In this document: positions 23,530 through 33,262 of the stretch, in pieces
Numbering within the stretch: position 1 is the stretch's first letter
How the letters are laid out: every line of letters starts with the position of its first letter
Assembly (NCBI GenBank): GCA_009667805.1
Contig: CM019063.1
Location: 85,649,877-85,713,876, forward strand
DNA length: 64,000 bases
Origin: Leptobrachium leishanense
Lineage: Eukaryota > Chordata > Amphibia > Anura > Megophryidae
Reading direction: 5' to 3'
Made by a program: the position numbers and the translations under genes
The notes under the pieces: model-generated
What the model was told of the DNA's origin: nothing
The model's input: the letters and a program-made list of their open reading frames with translations, nothing else
Databases searched by the model: none

Positions 23530-23800
23530 AGTAACTATAAGCCAAACGTATACACAGGGACCCAGCATAAGTATTATTTATACAGCACCAATAGTTTCGA
23601 CAATAAGAATTGGGCGATCAACTAAAAAAATGTACTAACCTAGGAACCAGAGAAAAAAGGTGTAGATGCCCCTTTTCAGATGAGTTTACGGTATACTGAG
23701 TCATTGCCAGGTTTGGAGTGACACCATGGGGCTTTCAAGTCCGTATAACTTGTAACATAATCTAAAATAACATAACATAAGAGATGGGTAACTAATGTAA
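23530..23800. repeat. Direct repeat, left copy
   Basis: Shares with 25370-25610 the ordered blocks CAGCATAAGTATTATTTATA, CCCCTTTTCAGATGAGTTT, GTGACACCATGGGG and ATAACTTGTAACATAATCTA. The MULE-like element at 23914-24944 lies between the copies. This is either a local duplication or two insertions of one interspersed repeat; I cannot distinguish them. Confidence 0.65.
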
Positions 23801-23913
23801 GCCCCATCACAATAGTCGGACAATATGTAGCTGCAGGGATATCTGCGCTACATTACTTTGATAGAAACTACAGTGGATGCACTAGTAACTATAAGCCAAA
23901 CTATTCTGCTTCC

Positions 23914-24944
23914 GGGTGCCGGACAAAATCCCTACAACCAGGTTCCCTAATGCCAACATCCCGACGGCCAACTTCCAGACAGAACAAGTGCTGTACATCC
24001 CAACTTCCCTACACGGCCAATTTCCAGACATCCCTAATACTAACACCCTAACCCAAGGTTTAAGGGGGTTAGGGCTAGGGTTAGGGCTAGGTTTAGGGGG
24101 TTAGGGTTAGGGGGGTTAGGGCTATGGCTAGGTTTAGGGGGGTTAGGGCTATGGCTATGATTTAGGGGGTTAGGGTTATGGCTAGGTTTAGGGGTTTTAG
24201 GGTTATGGCTAGGTTTAGGGGGCTAGGTTTAGGGGGTTGGGGTTAGGGTTAGGTTTAGGGGGTTAGGGTTTTGGCTAGGTTTAGGGGGTTAGGGCTAGAT
24301 TTAGAGTGTTTGGGTTAGGGCTAGATTTAGGGGGTTAGGGCTAGATTTAGGGGGTTGGGGCTAGGTTTAGGGGGTTAGGGTTAGGTTTAGGGGGGTTAGG
24401 GCTATGGCTATGTTTAAGGGGGTTAGGGCTATGGCTAGGTTTAGGGGGTTAGGGCTATGATTTAGGGGGTTAGGGTTATGGCTAGGTTTAGGGGGTTAGG
24501 GTTATGGCTAGGTTTAGGGGGTTAGGGTTATGGCTAGGTTTAGGGGGGTTAGGGTTATGGCTAGGTTTAGGGGGTTGGGGTTAAGGTTATGGCTAGGTTT
24601 AGGGGGTTGGGGTTAGGGTTAGATTTAGGGGGTTAGGGCTAGATTTAGGGGGTTTGGGTTAGGGCTAGATTTAGGGGGGTTAGGGCTAGATTTAGGGGGT
24701 TAGGGGTAGGTTTAGGGGGTTAGGGCTAGATTTAGGGGGTTAGGGCTAGGTTTAGGGGGTTAGGGCTAGGTTTAGGGGGTTAGGGTTAGGGCCAGGTTTA
24801 GGGGGTGAAGGAGTAGGGTTAGTGTTAGCCGCTGGGATTTTGGATGTCTGGAAGTTGGCCATCAGGGAGTTGTCTGTGTAGGGAAGGTGGCCGTCAGGAT
24901 TTTGGCATTAGGGAACCTGGCTGTAGGGATTTTGACCCAAACCC
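23914..24944. mobile_element. MULE-like element with telomere-like core
   Basis: A 9-bp direct repeat TCTGCTTCC at 23905-23913 and 24945-24953 flanks long imperfect inverted arms. Both arms, read inward, share GGGT, then CAAAATCCCTAC, then CCAGGTTCCCTAATGCC. The left arm is about 23914-24050 and the right about 24826-24944. A 9-bp duplication with long terminal repeats is the usual signature of Mutator-like elements. The core is the degenerate TTAGGG-type array. No transposase. Confidence 0.65.
24050..24825 (+). repeat. Degenerate telomere-like tandem array
   Basis: About 775 bp of G-rich repeats alternating GGTTAGGG, GCTAGG, TTTAGGGG and GGCTATGGCTAGG units, with a loose higher-order unit of 20-30 bp. 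The G-rich strand is the + strand throughout. Exact TTAGGG units are mixed with variants, unlike a true telomere. It is fully enclosed by the inverted arms of the MULE-like element. Confidence 0.9.
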
Positions 24945-24953
24945 TCTGCTTCC

Positions 24954-27369
24954 CGAAGTAAAGCTGTGAGGCGTGGGTGCTTTAGACTAGCTACGTCTGT
25001 ATTTGACCAGTACTCACACGATGAAGTTCAGCAGATAGCTTCAACTCAGCAAAACTGACACGTAGAAAGATGAATCCAGTTGAAGACTTTAATGATCAGA
25101 CTGACAATCTTGAATAGTGTGCAGCAATGCAGGTAAAAAGACATTAGATTTGTCCAGCAGTGAGCACAGAATGGCTGCCATGTGACCAGTAAGTCACTAA
25201 CAACAAGACACTGAGCAGAGGGGTGGAAACTAACTGGATACAGAAAGCTAGGGAAACCCAGAAGGGCCAAAATAGCTATGAACTCAATAGCATGTAAGCA
25301 GCAAAGGCAGATTCAACACAAAACAGAAAAATATACAATAAATCCTAAATCATGGGGCATGACACAAACGTATAGCCAGGAGTCCAGCATAAGTATTATT
25401 TATATAGCACCAATATTTTCGATAATAAGAATTGGAGGATCAACTAAAAAAGTTACAAACCTGGGGACCAGAGAAATAAGGTGTAGAGCGAGGCCCCTTT
25501 TCAGATGAGTTTTGGGTATATTGAGTCATTTCTAGGTCTGGAGTGACACCATGGGGTTTTCAAGTCCATATAACTTGTAACATAATCTAACATAACATAA
25601 TATAAGAGATGTGGTGGGGCTGACGTTAGTTTCCCAGTAGTCGGACAATATGTAAGGTGAAACATTTTAAATGATCATTAAGTAGAATTTAGTGCCAGTA
25701 ATTTTTCTTCTTCAAATATTTGACATTGATCTTGTTTATTTATAGCATGTGATCCAATGTACCTCTGTTCTCAAAGGGTCTCTGTCTACAAAAGATGGAT
25801 AGAAGTGCTGCTAAGGCACGAATGATTCCACTGGTGCTTACACAGATAACACTTGAAATGAACAATAAGCAGTAGTGATTGAAATTGTGTTCAATAGCAG
25901 TCGTCCTGACTCCCCATTCATCCGACTGCACGTTAGCATCCACCATCTCCTATCAGCATCTGTTTTAAATTGTACAAAAATCAATTACAAGACACAGCTG
26001 TTTAACAAAACTTTCAAATGTTTTTTGTTAGTCTCTGTGGGTATTTCCCGATGGCTTGTAATAACATCAATTGTCTGCACCTGGATAGATGTGTATGAGC
26101 TGTGCAGAAATCTGAATTGACAGGGAAATGAAACTGTTTACTGGTGGCTCAGAATGGCTGTCACTGTAAACGATGTTTCCACGATGGCACGTGTGATGTG
26201 TTAATTCCGAGCTTACCTCTGTGACAAGGATCACGTTGAGCTGTAAGTTCATTATAGTCACGGGCCACGTGGTTTTAATTGTATAAGTGTGGGGATTTGG
26301 ACAGAAAAAAATAATAACAATTCTACAGTCGCGGTAGAGGACATTGAAAAGACATTATTATTACTTGTATTGCACCAACATATTCCTTGGCACGGTATAG
26401 GGGTTACAATAAATTAGGGATGGACAGAGACACGAGGTAGAGCGGGTCTGCTTGCTAAAGAGCTTATATGATCAAGTCTCTAAAGAAATTGGATATGATG
26501 TCTGAATATTAGAAGCCAATAACCAGACTTTTGACAACTCCACAGAGACTGCAGAATGCGTAGAATAGTTGATTTCTTCTGGTTGAGTGATTTGTGGGTC
26601 CTGTCTCTTTGATTTTTATTGCCCGTTTGTGATGATTGATGCATTGCAGGAATTGTCACTCTTCCATGCACACAGTGAGCTCCCTGCGAAGTCTAGATTC
26701 TAGACTTATCAGCATTAAAATGTTATAAACATCAAGGGCTGGATTCCATAAGAGTCACATTGATAAAAATGCAACCCTCCGATCTTATTTTCTTAGTTGC
26801 TTTAGGACCAGTGATGGACTTATTAAAGAAATATCACAAATTCTTCAGGTTAATACGTTTGATTTTTTTTTTTTTTCAAATTCTCTAATCAAAGCAATCC
26901 ATAATTAATAAAGGAATATTGGATACTGAGTAAATGAAATATTTCCCGATATTCCAAAGGGCCTGTGAGTGGGAGAGGAGGAACGGAGGAGGATATGGCG
27001 GTATGCTGAAACTAGGAGCGTAGATGGGTCAAAGGGAATGCAAGCAGCATGGTCATGGTACAGGCAGAGGACAGGGCAGATGGTCATGGTAAACGCATTT
27101 GAGTCTGTACACAAAGGAGACAATATACTGTATTGTAGGTGAGTTCTAGAAGTGATCAGAAGGGGTAACTGCTACAATACTGGTTCAGTGACTGAAAGTA
27201 GAAGCTGCTTTTTATACGTAGGAGCCTTAGTAGCTCCTCTCACCATGGCAGGGACTTCAATGATGTCATTAGGGCGTGCCTGCCACCATATTGGTGGAGG
27301 CAGGCAATGCAGTTGCCTCCATCTTGGGGTCTATTGCAGTCCTGAAGCCTTGTACTCCTCCAAGCTCCA
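24954..27369. other. ATG10: Intron sequence, few features
   Basis: 25370-25610 is the right copy of the direct repeat described at 23530-23800. 26340-26480 resembles a reversed L2 tail (TTGCACCAACATATTCC). The rest appears to be single-copy AT-rich intron with no recognised exon. Confidence 0.45.
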
Positions 27370-27439
27370 TTGGGAGTCAGGGGCGGATCCAGAGACTAGT
27401 CTCGGGAGGGGCACTGACAGAAAATAAGGTGTTTTAGCA

Positions 27440-27765
27440 GAGAGCCCGACTCACGAGAATTTACAGAGGGCCCGGCTCACAGGAGCTTACAATCTAGAGG
27501 AGCAGAGGGCCCGGCTCACAGGAGTTTACAATCTAGAAGAGCAGAGGGCACCCAGGAGCTTAGAATCTAGAGGAGCAGAGGGCACCCAGGATCTTACAAT
27601 CTAGAGGAGCAGAGGGCACCCAGGAGCTTACAATCTAGAGGAGCAGAGGACACCCAGGAGCTTACAATCTAGAGGAGCAGAGGACACCCAGGAGTTTACA
27701 ATCTAGAGGAGCAGAGGGCACCCTGGATTTTACAATCTAGAGGAGCAGAGAGCCCCCAGATCACA
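27440..27765. repeat. 34-bp minisatellite
   Basis: About nine head-to-tail units of roughly 34 bp built on GAGCAGAGGGCACCCAGG followed by AGCTTACAATCTAGAG. The first units vary (GCCCGGCTCAC), later ones are more uniform. Confidence 0.9.
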
Positions 27766-27768
27766 CAT

Positions 27769-27975
27769 GGATTTGCCCCCAGCTCATGGATTTGCCCAGC
27801 TCATGGATTTGCCCCCAGCTCATGGATTTGCCCCCAGGTCATGGATTTGCCCCCAGGTCATGGATTTGCCCCCAGGTCATGGATTTGCCCCCAGCTCATG
27901 GATTTGCCCCCAGGTCATGGATTTGCCCCCAGCTCATGGATTTGCCCAGCTCATGGATTTGCCCAGCTCTCACCT
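27769..27975. repeat. 19-bp minisatellite
   Basis: About eleven units of CATGGATTTGCCCCCAGCT, with some 16-bp units lacking three C. Because 19 is not a multiple of three, it opens apparent frames of repeated MDLPP/HGFA type in more than one phase. These are not believable genes. Confidence 0.9.
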
Positions 27976-28344
27976 GGATATTGCTCCAGCTCTGGCAGGG
28001 GTTGAGGGGACCCAGATGCCGGGCAGCGCGGGAGTGCCTGCCCGGTCCTGAAGAGTCCGTCCTGTTGAAGGTGATGCGGCTGCGTGGCGTGCGTGCGTGC
28101 GCAGGTCACGCGGTCCGGCCAGTCAGGTGGTACAGAGACTCAGTACCACCTGATTAGCCGGACCACGTGACCGGCTGCGCCTGCACGCAGCCGCTTCCCT
28201 TTAACAGGACGGACTCTTCAGGACCGGGCAGGCACTCCGGCGCTGCCCGGCATCTGGGTCCCCGGCTCAAATCTCGGGGGGGGGGGCAATTGCCCCGTTG
28301 CCCCCCCCCTGGATCTGCCCCTGTTGGGAGTCCAAGGAAAGCTG

Positions 28345-29840
28345 TATTGGGGCTAATGCAAAAAAATTCAAAACTGATCAATGACCTTGCAACTGCTAAA
28401 TCCAATGGGTGCTACTCTCTGCTGATCCTTCTTGACCTCTCTGCCACCTTTGATACAGTTGACCACTCAATCCTCCTGCAAACTCTCAGTGATCTAGGCC
28501 TCCAAAGTACTGTTCTTTCATGGTTTGCTTCCTACCTGTCCCAACGATCATTTAGTGTCTCACTTGCAGAAAGTACCTCCTCCCAGAAGCCTGTCTCTGT
28601 TGGGGTGCCCCAAGGTTCAGTATTGGGCCCTCTACTTTTCTCAGTCTACACTGCCTCTCTTGGAAAACTGATCAGCTTCTTTGCTTTCCAGTACCACCTT
28701 TACGCTGATGACACTCAAATTTACCTCTCCTCCCCTGATCTCTCCCCTGATCTCTCTCCTGAATCGAGTGCCTGACTGTGTCTCTCTGCTGTCTCAAATT
28801 GAATGGCTTCCCGCTTCCTTAAACTCAATCTTGCCAAAACTGAAATTCTCATCATTCCTCCCTCCAAGAAGAACTCAATACCACCTATCTCTCTAAAAGT
28901 AAATGGAACACCCATTAGCCCAACACCCCAAGCTGGCTGCCTTGGTGTCACTTTTGACTCTGACCTAACATTCTCTTCCCACATCCAGACAGTGAACAAA
29001 TCCTGTTACTGTCAACTCAAAAACATTGCCCATGCCCACCCCTTTCTGACACAAGATACCACAAAAGTGCTGGTTCATGCTCTTGTCATCTCACGACTTG
29101 ACTACTGCAACTCGCTCCTTATTGGCCTCCCCAACTCCCGTATTGCCCCTTTGCAATCTGTAATGAATACAGGGGCAAGGCTTATTTTTCTCACCAAACG
29201 CACCTCACATACCTCCCCACTCTGCCGGTCCCTCCATTGGCTTCCTGTACGTTCCAGGATACAGTATAAAATACTGATTCTCACATTCAAATCGCTCAAT
29301 AACTCAACTACTAACTACTCCCTACATGTCTTCATTACTCCGCAAGCATGTCCCATCCAGACAACTCCATTCACAAGGTGATCTCCATCTGTTATCGGTC
29401 TATACACGCATGGCCAACTCTCGCCTTCAAGACTTCTCAAGGGCAGCACCAGTCCTGTGGAATGACTTGCCTCGCCCTATCAAACTCTCCCCTGACCTTC
29501 AGGCCTTCAAGAAATCCCTCAAAACCCTTCTCTTCAGATTAGCGTACCACATAACTGACGCAACTCCTCCCTCTGCTCACCACCTCACACATGATTGAAG
29601 CTGCTTCTGTGGCCCCACCATTCCTAAACCACTGGCATTAATGATCCTGCTAGCTAGTAAAATTCCTCCTGTCTTCCTCAGCACCAATCCCTCTAGACTG
29701 TAAGCTCCTATGAGCAGGGCCCTCTACACCTCTTGTTTCCATCATATGTCCGTTTATATGTATCTCGTTCCCTTTGGTTATGGTAAAGTGCCTAGGAAAC
29801 TGTTGGCGCTATATAAATGAGGACAATAATAATAATGTGC
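28345..29840 (+). mobile_element. L2-type LINE, 5'-truncated
   Basis: A non-LTR retrotransposon copy beginning inside the reverse transcriptase and running to a 3' end with GTTGGCGCTATATAAATGAG and an AATAATAATAAT tail, as in L2-like elements. The 3' untranslated part has CTCCTATGAGCAGGGCCCTC, also found reversed at 38830-38880. The coding part is broken by frameshifts, so this copy is inactive. Confidence 0.85.
28350..29598 (+). pseudogene. L2 reverse transcriptase fragment
   Basis: Three successive frames together cover the reverse transcriptase from motif A to the C terminus. Seen in order: [16 protein letters not shown] (motif A), [17 protein letters not shown] (motif B), [10 protein letters not shown] (motif C), LNLAKTEILI, LGVTFDSDL and, at the end, VLWNDLPRPIKLSPDL. 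Reading-frame breaks fall near 28760 and 29330. The endonuclease part is absent through 5' truncation. The catalytic aspartates are retained in what remains, but no full enzyme can be made. Confidence 0.8.
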
Positions 29841-29844
29841 CATG

Positions 29845-31070
29845 GTGCGCTGGGGCAGGTGTTGATCCAGTAGCCATATTGCTCAGATGATTGCGGGGAG
29901 TGGCCTCAAAGGTTGCACTGAGAATAGTTCTAAGCAGAGAGCAGGCCCGACCTCGTGCCGGCTAGCAAGGTGCCCTGTCAGGGCCAATAGAGAATAAAGG
30001 CCAGTGCTGGAACTTGATAAGTAGCATGTTCACTCTAGAGACCAAAGAGAGTCAGCGGTATCACTAGTTGGCCAGTCGCACATCCCAGGTTTAGCACCGG
30101 GTTTTGTAAGGCCACAGAGGGGAGAGCCTGAAGTGATAATTTAATATGCTATGTGAGAATATAATTGAGAAAACAAGCACACTATTTTATTTACTTTTGT
30201 AAATCAATATTGTTTTATTAGGAATAGACACGGCCAAGCTACTCTCTTGGGTTTCTGTGAAGAAGTGGATTGAAATCTAGAGCGAGACAATTCTGCAGAT
30301 GTTTAGATTTCCTTAAAGCACTTGATACTTTGCCACAAAAGTGGTTGGCCCACAAACCAAAGAAACTAGTCCTAAGGGAAATTACTTGTACTTGGATCGA
30401 AAATTGGTTAAAAGACGGTAAACAAAGGTTTCTTGTAAATTGAGGTTTTATTCTGTTATTGATAAGTAGGCACCCCTGATCTCCTCTTCTTTATATATTA
30501 TTATAAATAAACTTTAATTGAGCACTGAAAGGACAATTACACTCCTTGCACATTGTGTCCAAGTGTCTGTGAGCCCAGAATATAATTTTATTTTTCTGTC
30601 CAAAATGGAACATTGGACACAGAAATGAAAAATGAGGTGAAACATGTATAAAAGTAACATTTTTTCGGATGTTACAGGGAGTATGTTGTGTGTGGTTTAA
30701 TTTGAACTCTGTAAGGGATTCTTTAGGGGGGGAGATTTAGGGGTATTGATGGATTCATATTGGATATACCACATGCACTGCCAAGAAGCGACAGCAGAAC
30801 TGTAGAGTAGATTTATAGAAAGCAATCAGTTTACCCTGGAAAGAAAAAACAGCTTATTATGTGTGTTAGAAAGTAAACACAAAGCTAAAAGGCCCAATAA
30901 AAGTACATGGAAAGTATAAGAAGATTGCAATTATAGGTCATTAGGTTTTGGAGGTGTGACTGGTAGTAACTGTTGAGGCTGATATTATGAAGAGTAATAC
31001 AGGATCTACAATACATTGTCTCTAAATGAGTCTAGTAAATTATCATTACATTATATATATATATATTATA
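29845..31070. other. ATG10: Intron sequence, no recognised feature
   Basis: No element ends or exon found. A TA-rich tract at 31051-31070 directly precedes the mariner element. Confidence 0.4.
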
Positions 31071-32241
31071 CAGGGTTATTAAAAAAGATTGAACCGATTA
31101 CTTTACGCAATATTTTATTAAGGAAAAGTAATACAAAACTCCAGCCAAGTCCCAAGTATTATACTCACAATCAACTTTTATTTCCTGTCTTACAAGTGTT
31201 CAATGTGACCACCATCTGCAGCACGGGCAACATCAATGCGAGAAGAGAATTCCTCCCAGGTGCGTATCAGCATATTACGATCCACTGAGTTGATCGCTGT
31301 TGTTATTCGATGTTTAAGGTTATCGAGGTTAGTGGGTAGCGGTGGAACTTAAACACGGTCTTTTACATATCCCCACAAAAATCACACACTTTGAGGTCTG
31401 GGGATCTTGCAGGCCAAGCACAAAGAGCAAGGTCATTGGCCCCTTCCGACCAATTCATCGCTGGGGCACTTTTTCATATAAAAAAGCTCAAACCATTAGG
31501 TGCCAATGGGGCGGTGCTCCATCTTGTTGAAAAATTAATCGGCATAGTCAATCGTCACAATGTGCGTATTTGGGGAAAGAGCACCCGCATGAAACAGTTG
31601 AGTACGAAAGAGATTCCCCAAAGGTGAACGTCTTCTGTGCTGTGTCTCAGAACAAGGTTTATGGTCTGTTTTCTTTGAAGGAAACACCAAAACAGGACAA
31701 ACCTATCTCGATATGCTCCAAAATGTGCTCTTCACTTCACTGCAAGCAGATTCACATGACTTAATTTTTCAACAAGATGGAGCACCGCCCCATTGGCACC
31801 TAATGGTTTGAGCTTTTTTAAAATGAAAAAGTGCCCTAGCGATGGATTGGTCGGAAGGGGGCCAATGACCTTGCTCTTTGTGCTTGGCCTGCGAGATCCC
31901 CAGACCTCAATGTGTGTGATTTATTTATTTATTTTTCTTGTGGGGATATGTAAAAGATCGTGTTTAAGTTCCACCGCTACCCACTAACCTCGATAACCTT
32001 AAACATCGAATAACAACAGCGATCAACTCAGTGGATCGTGATATGTTGATACGCACCCGGGAGGAATTCTCTTCTCGCATTGATGTTGCCCGTGCTGCAG
32101 ATGGTGGTCACATTGAACACTTGTAAGACAGGAAATAAAAGTTGATTGTGAGTTTGATACTTGGGACTTAGCTGGAGTTTTGTATTATTTTTCCTTAATA
32201 AAATATTGTGTAAAGAAATCGTTTCATTCTTTTTGAATAAC
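31071..32241 (+). mobile_element. Palindromic Tc1/mariner-type element
   Basis: Both flanks are TA-rich, fitting a TA target. The left 468 bp (31071-31538) is the inverted copy of the right end (31761-32241), with only scattered mismatches and one indel, around a 222-bp spacer. Both arms carry the same 3' half of a transposase gene, so the normal left half has been replaced by an inverted right half. Ends read CAGGGTTATTAAAAAAG at left and its near complement at right, where a few terminal bases are lost. Confidence 0.8.
31545..32127 (+). pseudogene. Mariner-type transposase fragment, frameshifted
   Basis: Reads as the C-terminal half of an IS630/Tc1/mariner transposase spread over several frames: a VNRHNVRIWG block, then ERDSPKVNVFCAVSQNKVYG, then LIFQQDGAPPHWH with the second catalytic aspartate, then a region matching the usual WPARSPDLNVCDFFLWGYVK motif in shifted frame, and a C terminus around VARAADGGHIEHL. 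By my recollection the VNR-RIW and DGAPPHW combination is commonest in arthropod elements. The inverted arm at 31071-31538 encodes the same C-terminal half on the minus strand. Confidence 0.7.
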
Positions 32242-32305
32242 TATATATATATATGTATATGTATGTATGTGTGTATATATGTATATATATATATATATAT
32301 ATATA
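32242..32305. repeat. TA/GTA microsatellite
   Basis: Alternating TA with interspersed GTA, between the mariner element and the TTACCCGGGTAA-rich element. A second TA tract at 33229-33262 lies just beyond that element and may be the same microsatellite split by its insertion. Confidence 0.85.
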
Positions 32306-33223
32306 GTGTTACGGGTAAAGCCCGGAGTGCGGTTAATCCTAGGATATTAACCAAAACCGCTGGGTAAAGCTGCAAAAAAATGAAAATTTCGGACTTTACC
32401 CGGGTAATCTTAGGACTAACCAACTGCCCTTGGGTAACAGTCTGGAAGAGCTGAAAAATTTGCACGTTACCCGGATAATGTGCAAATCTGAAGCTTCACC
32501 CGGGTAATCTGAGGACTATCCACAGCTTCACCTGGTTAATCTGCAGAGCATCCAACCCCGCTTGGGTAACAGTGAATTTTGCTATTATCAAGGGATATTA
32601 TCAACGAAAATGGCAAAAGACCAACATTAAAATGTATTTCAGATATAATGATTAAACAGAGTAACAGGATATGTTTCTTATATCAATGTGAAAGAGTTGC
32701 ATGATCTTTATTATGTGTCATATGTGCTCCTATATCATTTATAAAACATAATAACAATAAGGTTACTCTTTATATAATATCTTTATCTTCATAAATTAAA
32801 TTCATTAAAATTTAACAAAAAAACACTATTTTGTTATTGGTCAGATAATAGTTTGCAGCTTTATCCGGGTAATCCTCGGAATTCAGTCACCTGTAACCTG
32901 CTGAAAACCCAAGAAAAGCCGAGTACCCAGAGGCATTTGGATACTTTGCAGATTACCCGGATGAAGTGCGGTGTTTCGTTGCACATCACACTTTATCCAG
33001 CAACACTAGGGTAATCTGCGAATTACCCGGCTAAAATAGAGCAGAAACGCAGGGTACCCAGAGGCCTCTGGATACTTTGCAGATTACCCGGGTAAAGTCC
33101 GAAATTTCATTTCACTTTGGACTTTTGCTAATGAGGCCTGGGTAATGCTAGGATTACCCGGGTAATCCTAGGATTACCCGGTAATCCTAGGATTAACCGC
33201 ACTTCGGGCTTTACCCGTAACAT
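32306..33223. mobile_element. Unclassified inverted-repeat element rich in TTACCCGGGTAA sites
   Basis: About 918 bp. The terminal inverted repeats of about 38 bp begin GTTACGGGTAAAGCCCG and include GTGCGGTTAATCCTAGGAT, with one or two mismatches between ends. Subterminal regions (32306-32575 and 32845-33223) contain a dozen or more copies or variants of TTACCCGGGTAAT, itself a palindrome. Larger inverted blocks also occur, such as GAAATTTCGGACTTTACCCG at about 32384 with its complement at about 33087-33106. The middle is AT-rich and unique. TA tracts on both sides hide the target duplication. I do not recognise the family. Confidence 0.7.
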
Positions 33224-33226
33224 ATC

Positions 33227-33262
<36 letters not shown>

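Larger units (their letters stand above)
27378..28323. mobile_element. hAT-type element composed largely of minisatellites
   Basis: Perfect 8-bp duplication TTGGGAGT (27370-27377 and 28324-28331). Ends are CAGGGGCGGATCCAGAG and CTGGATCTGCCCCTG. Just inside them lie two minisatellites (27440-27760 and 27769-27975), then a GC-rich inverted pair around 28050-28250 with arms including CCGGGCAG and ACTCTTCAGGAC. No transposase. It lies immediately upstream of the L2 copy at 28345. Confidence 0.85.

Noticed and set aside
24050..24825. Interstitial telomere from a chromosome fusion
   Set aside because: The array is degenerate, of one strand orientation, and enclosed by inverted arms and a 9-bp target duplication, so transposition explains it better.
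27767..28157. Frames encoding repeated MDLPP/HGFA units
   Set aside because: They are readings of a 19-bp minisatellite in several phases, not a repeat protein.
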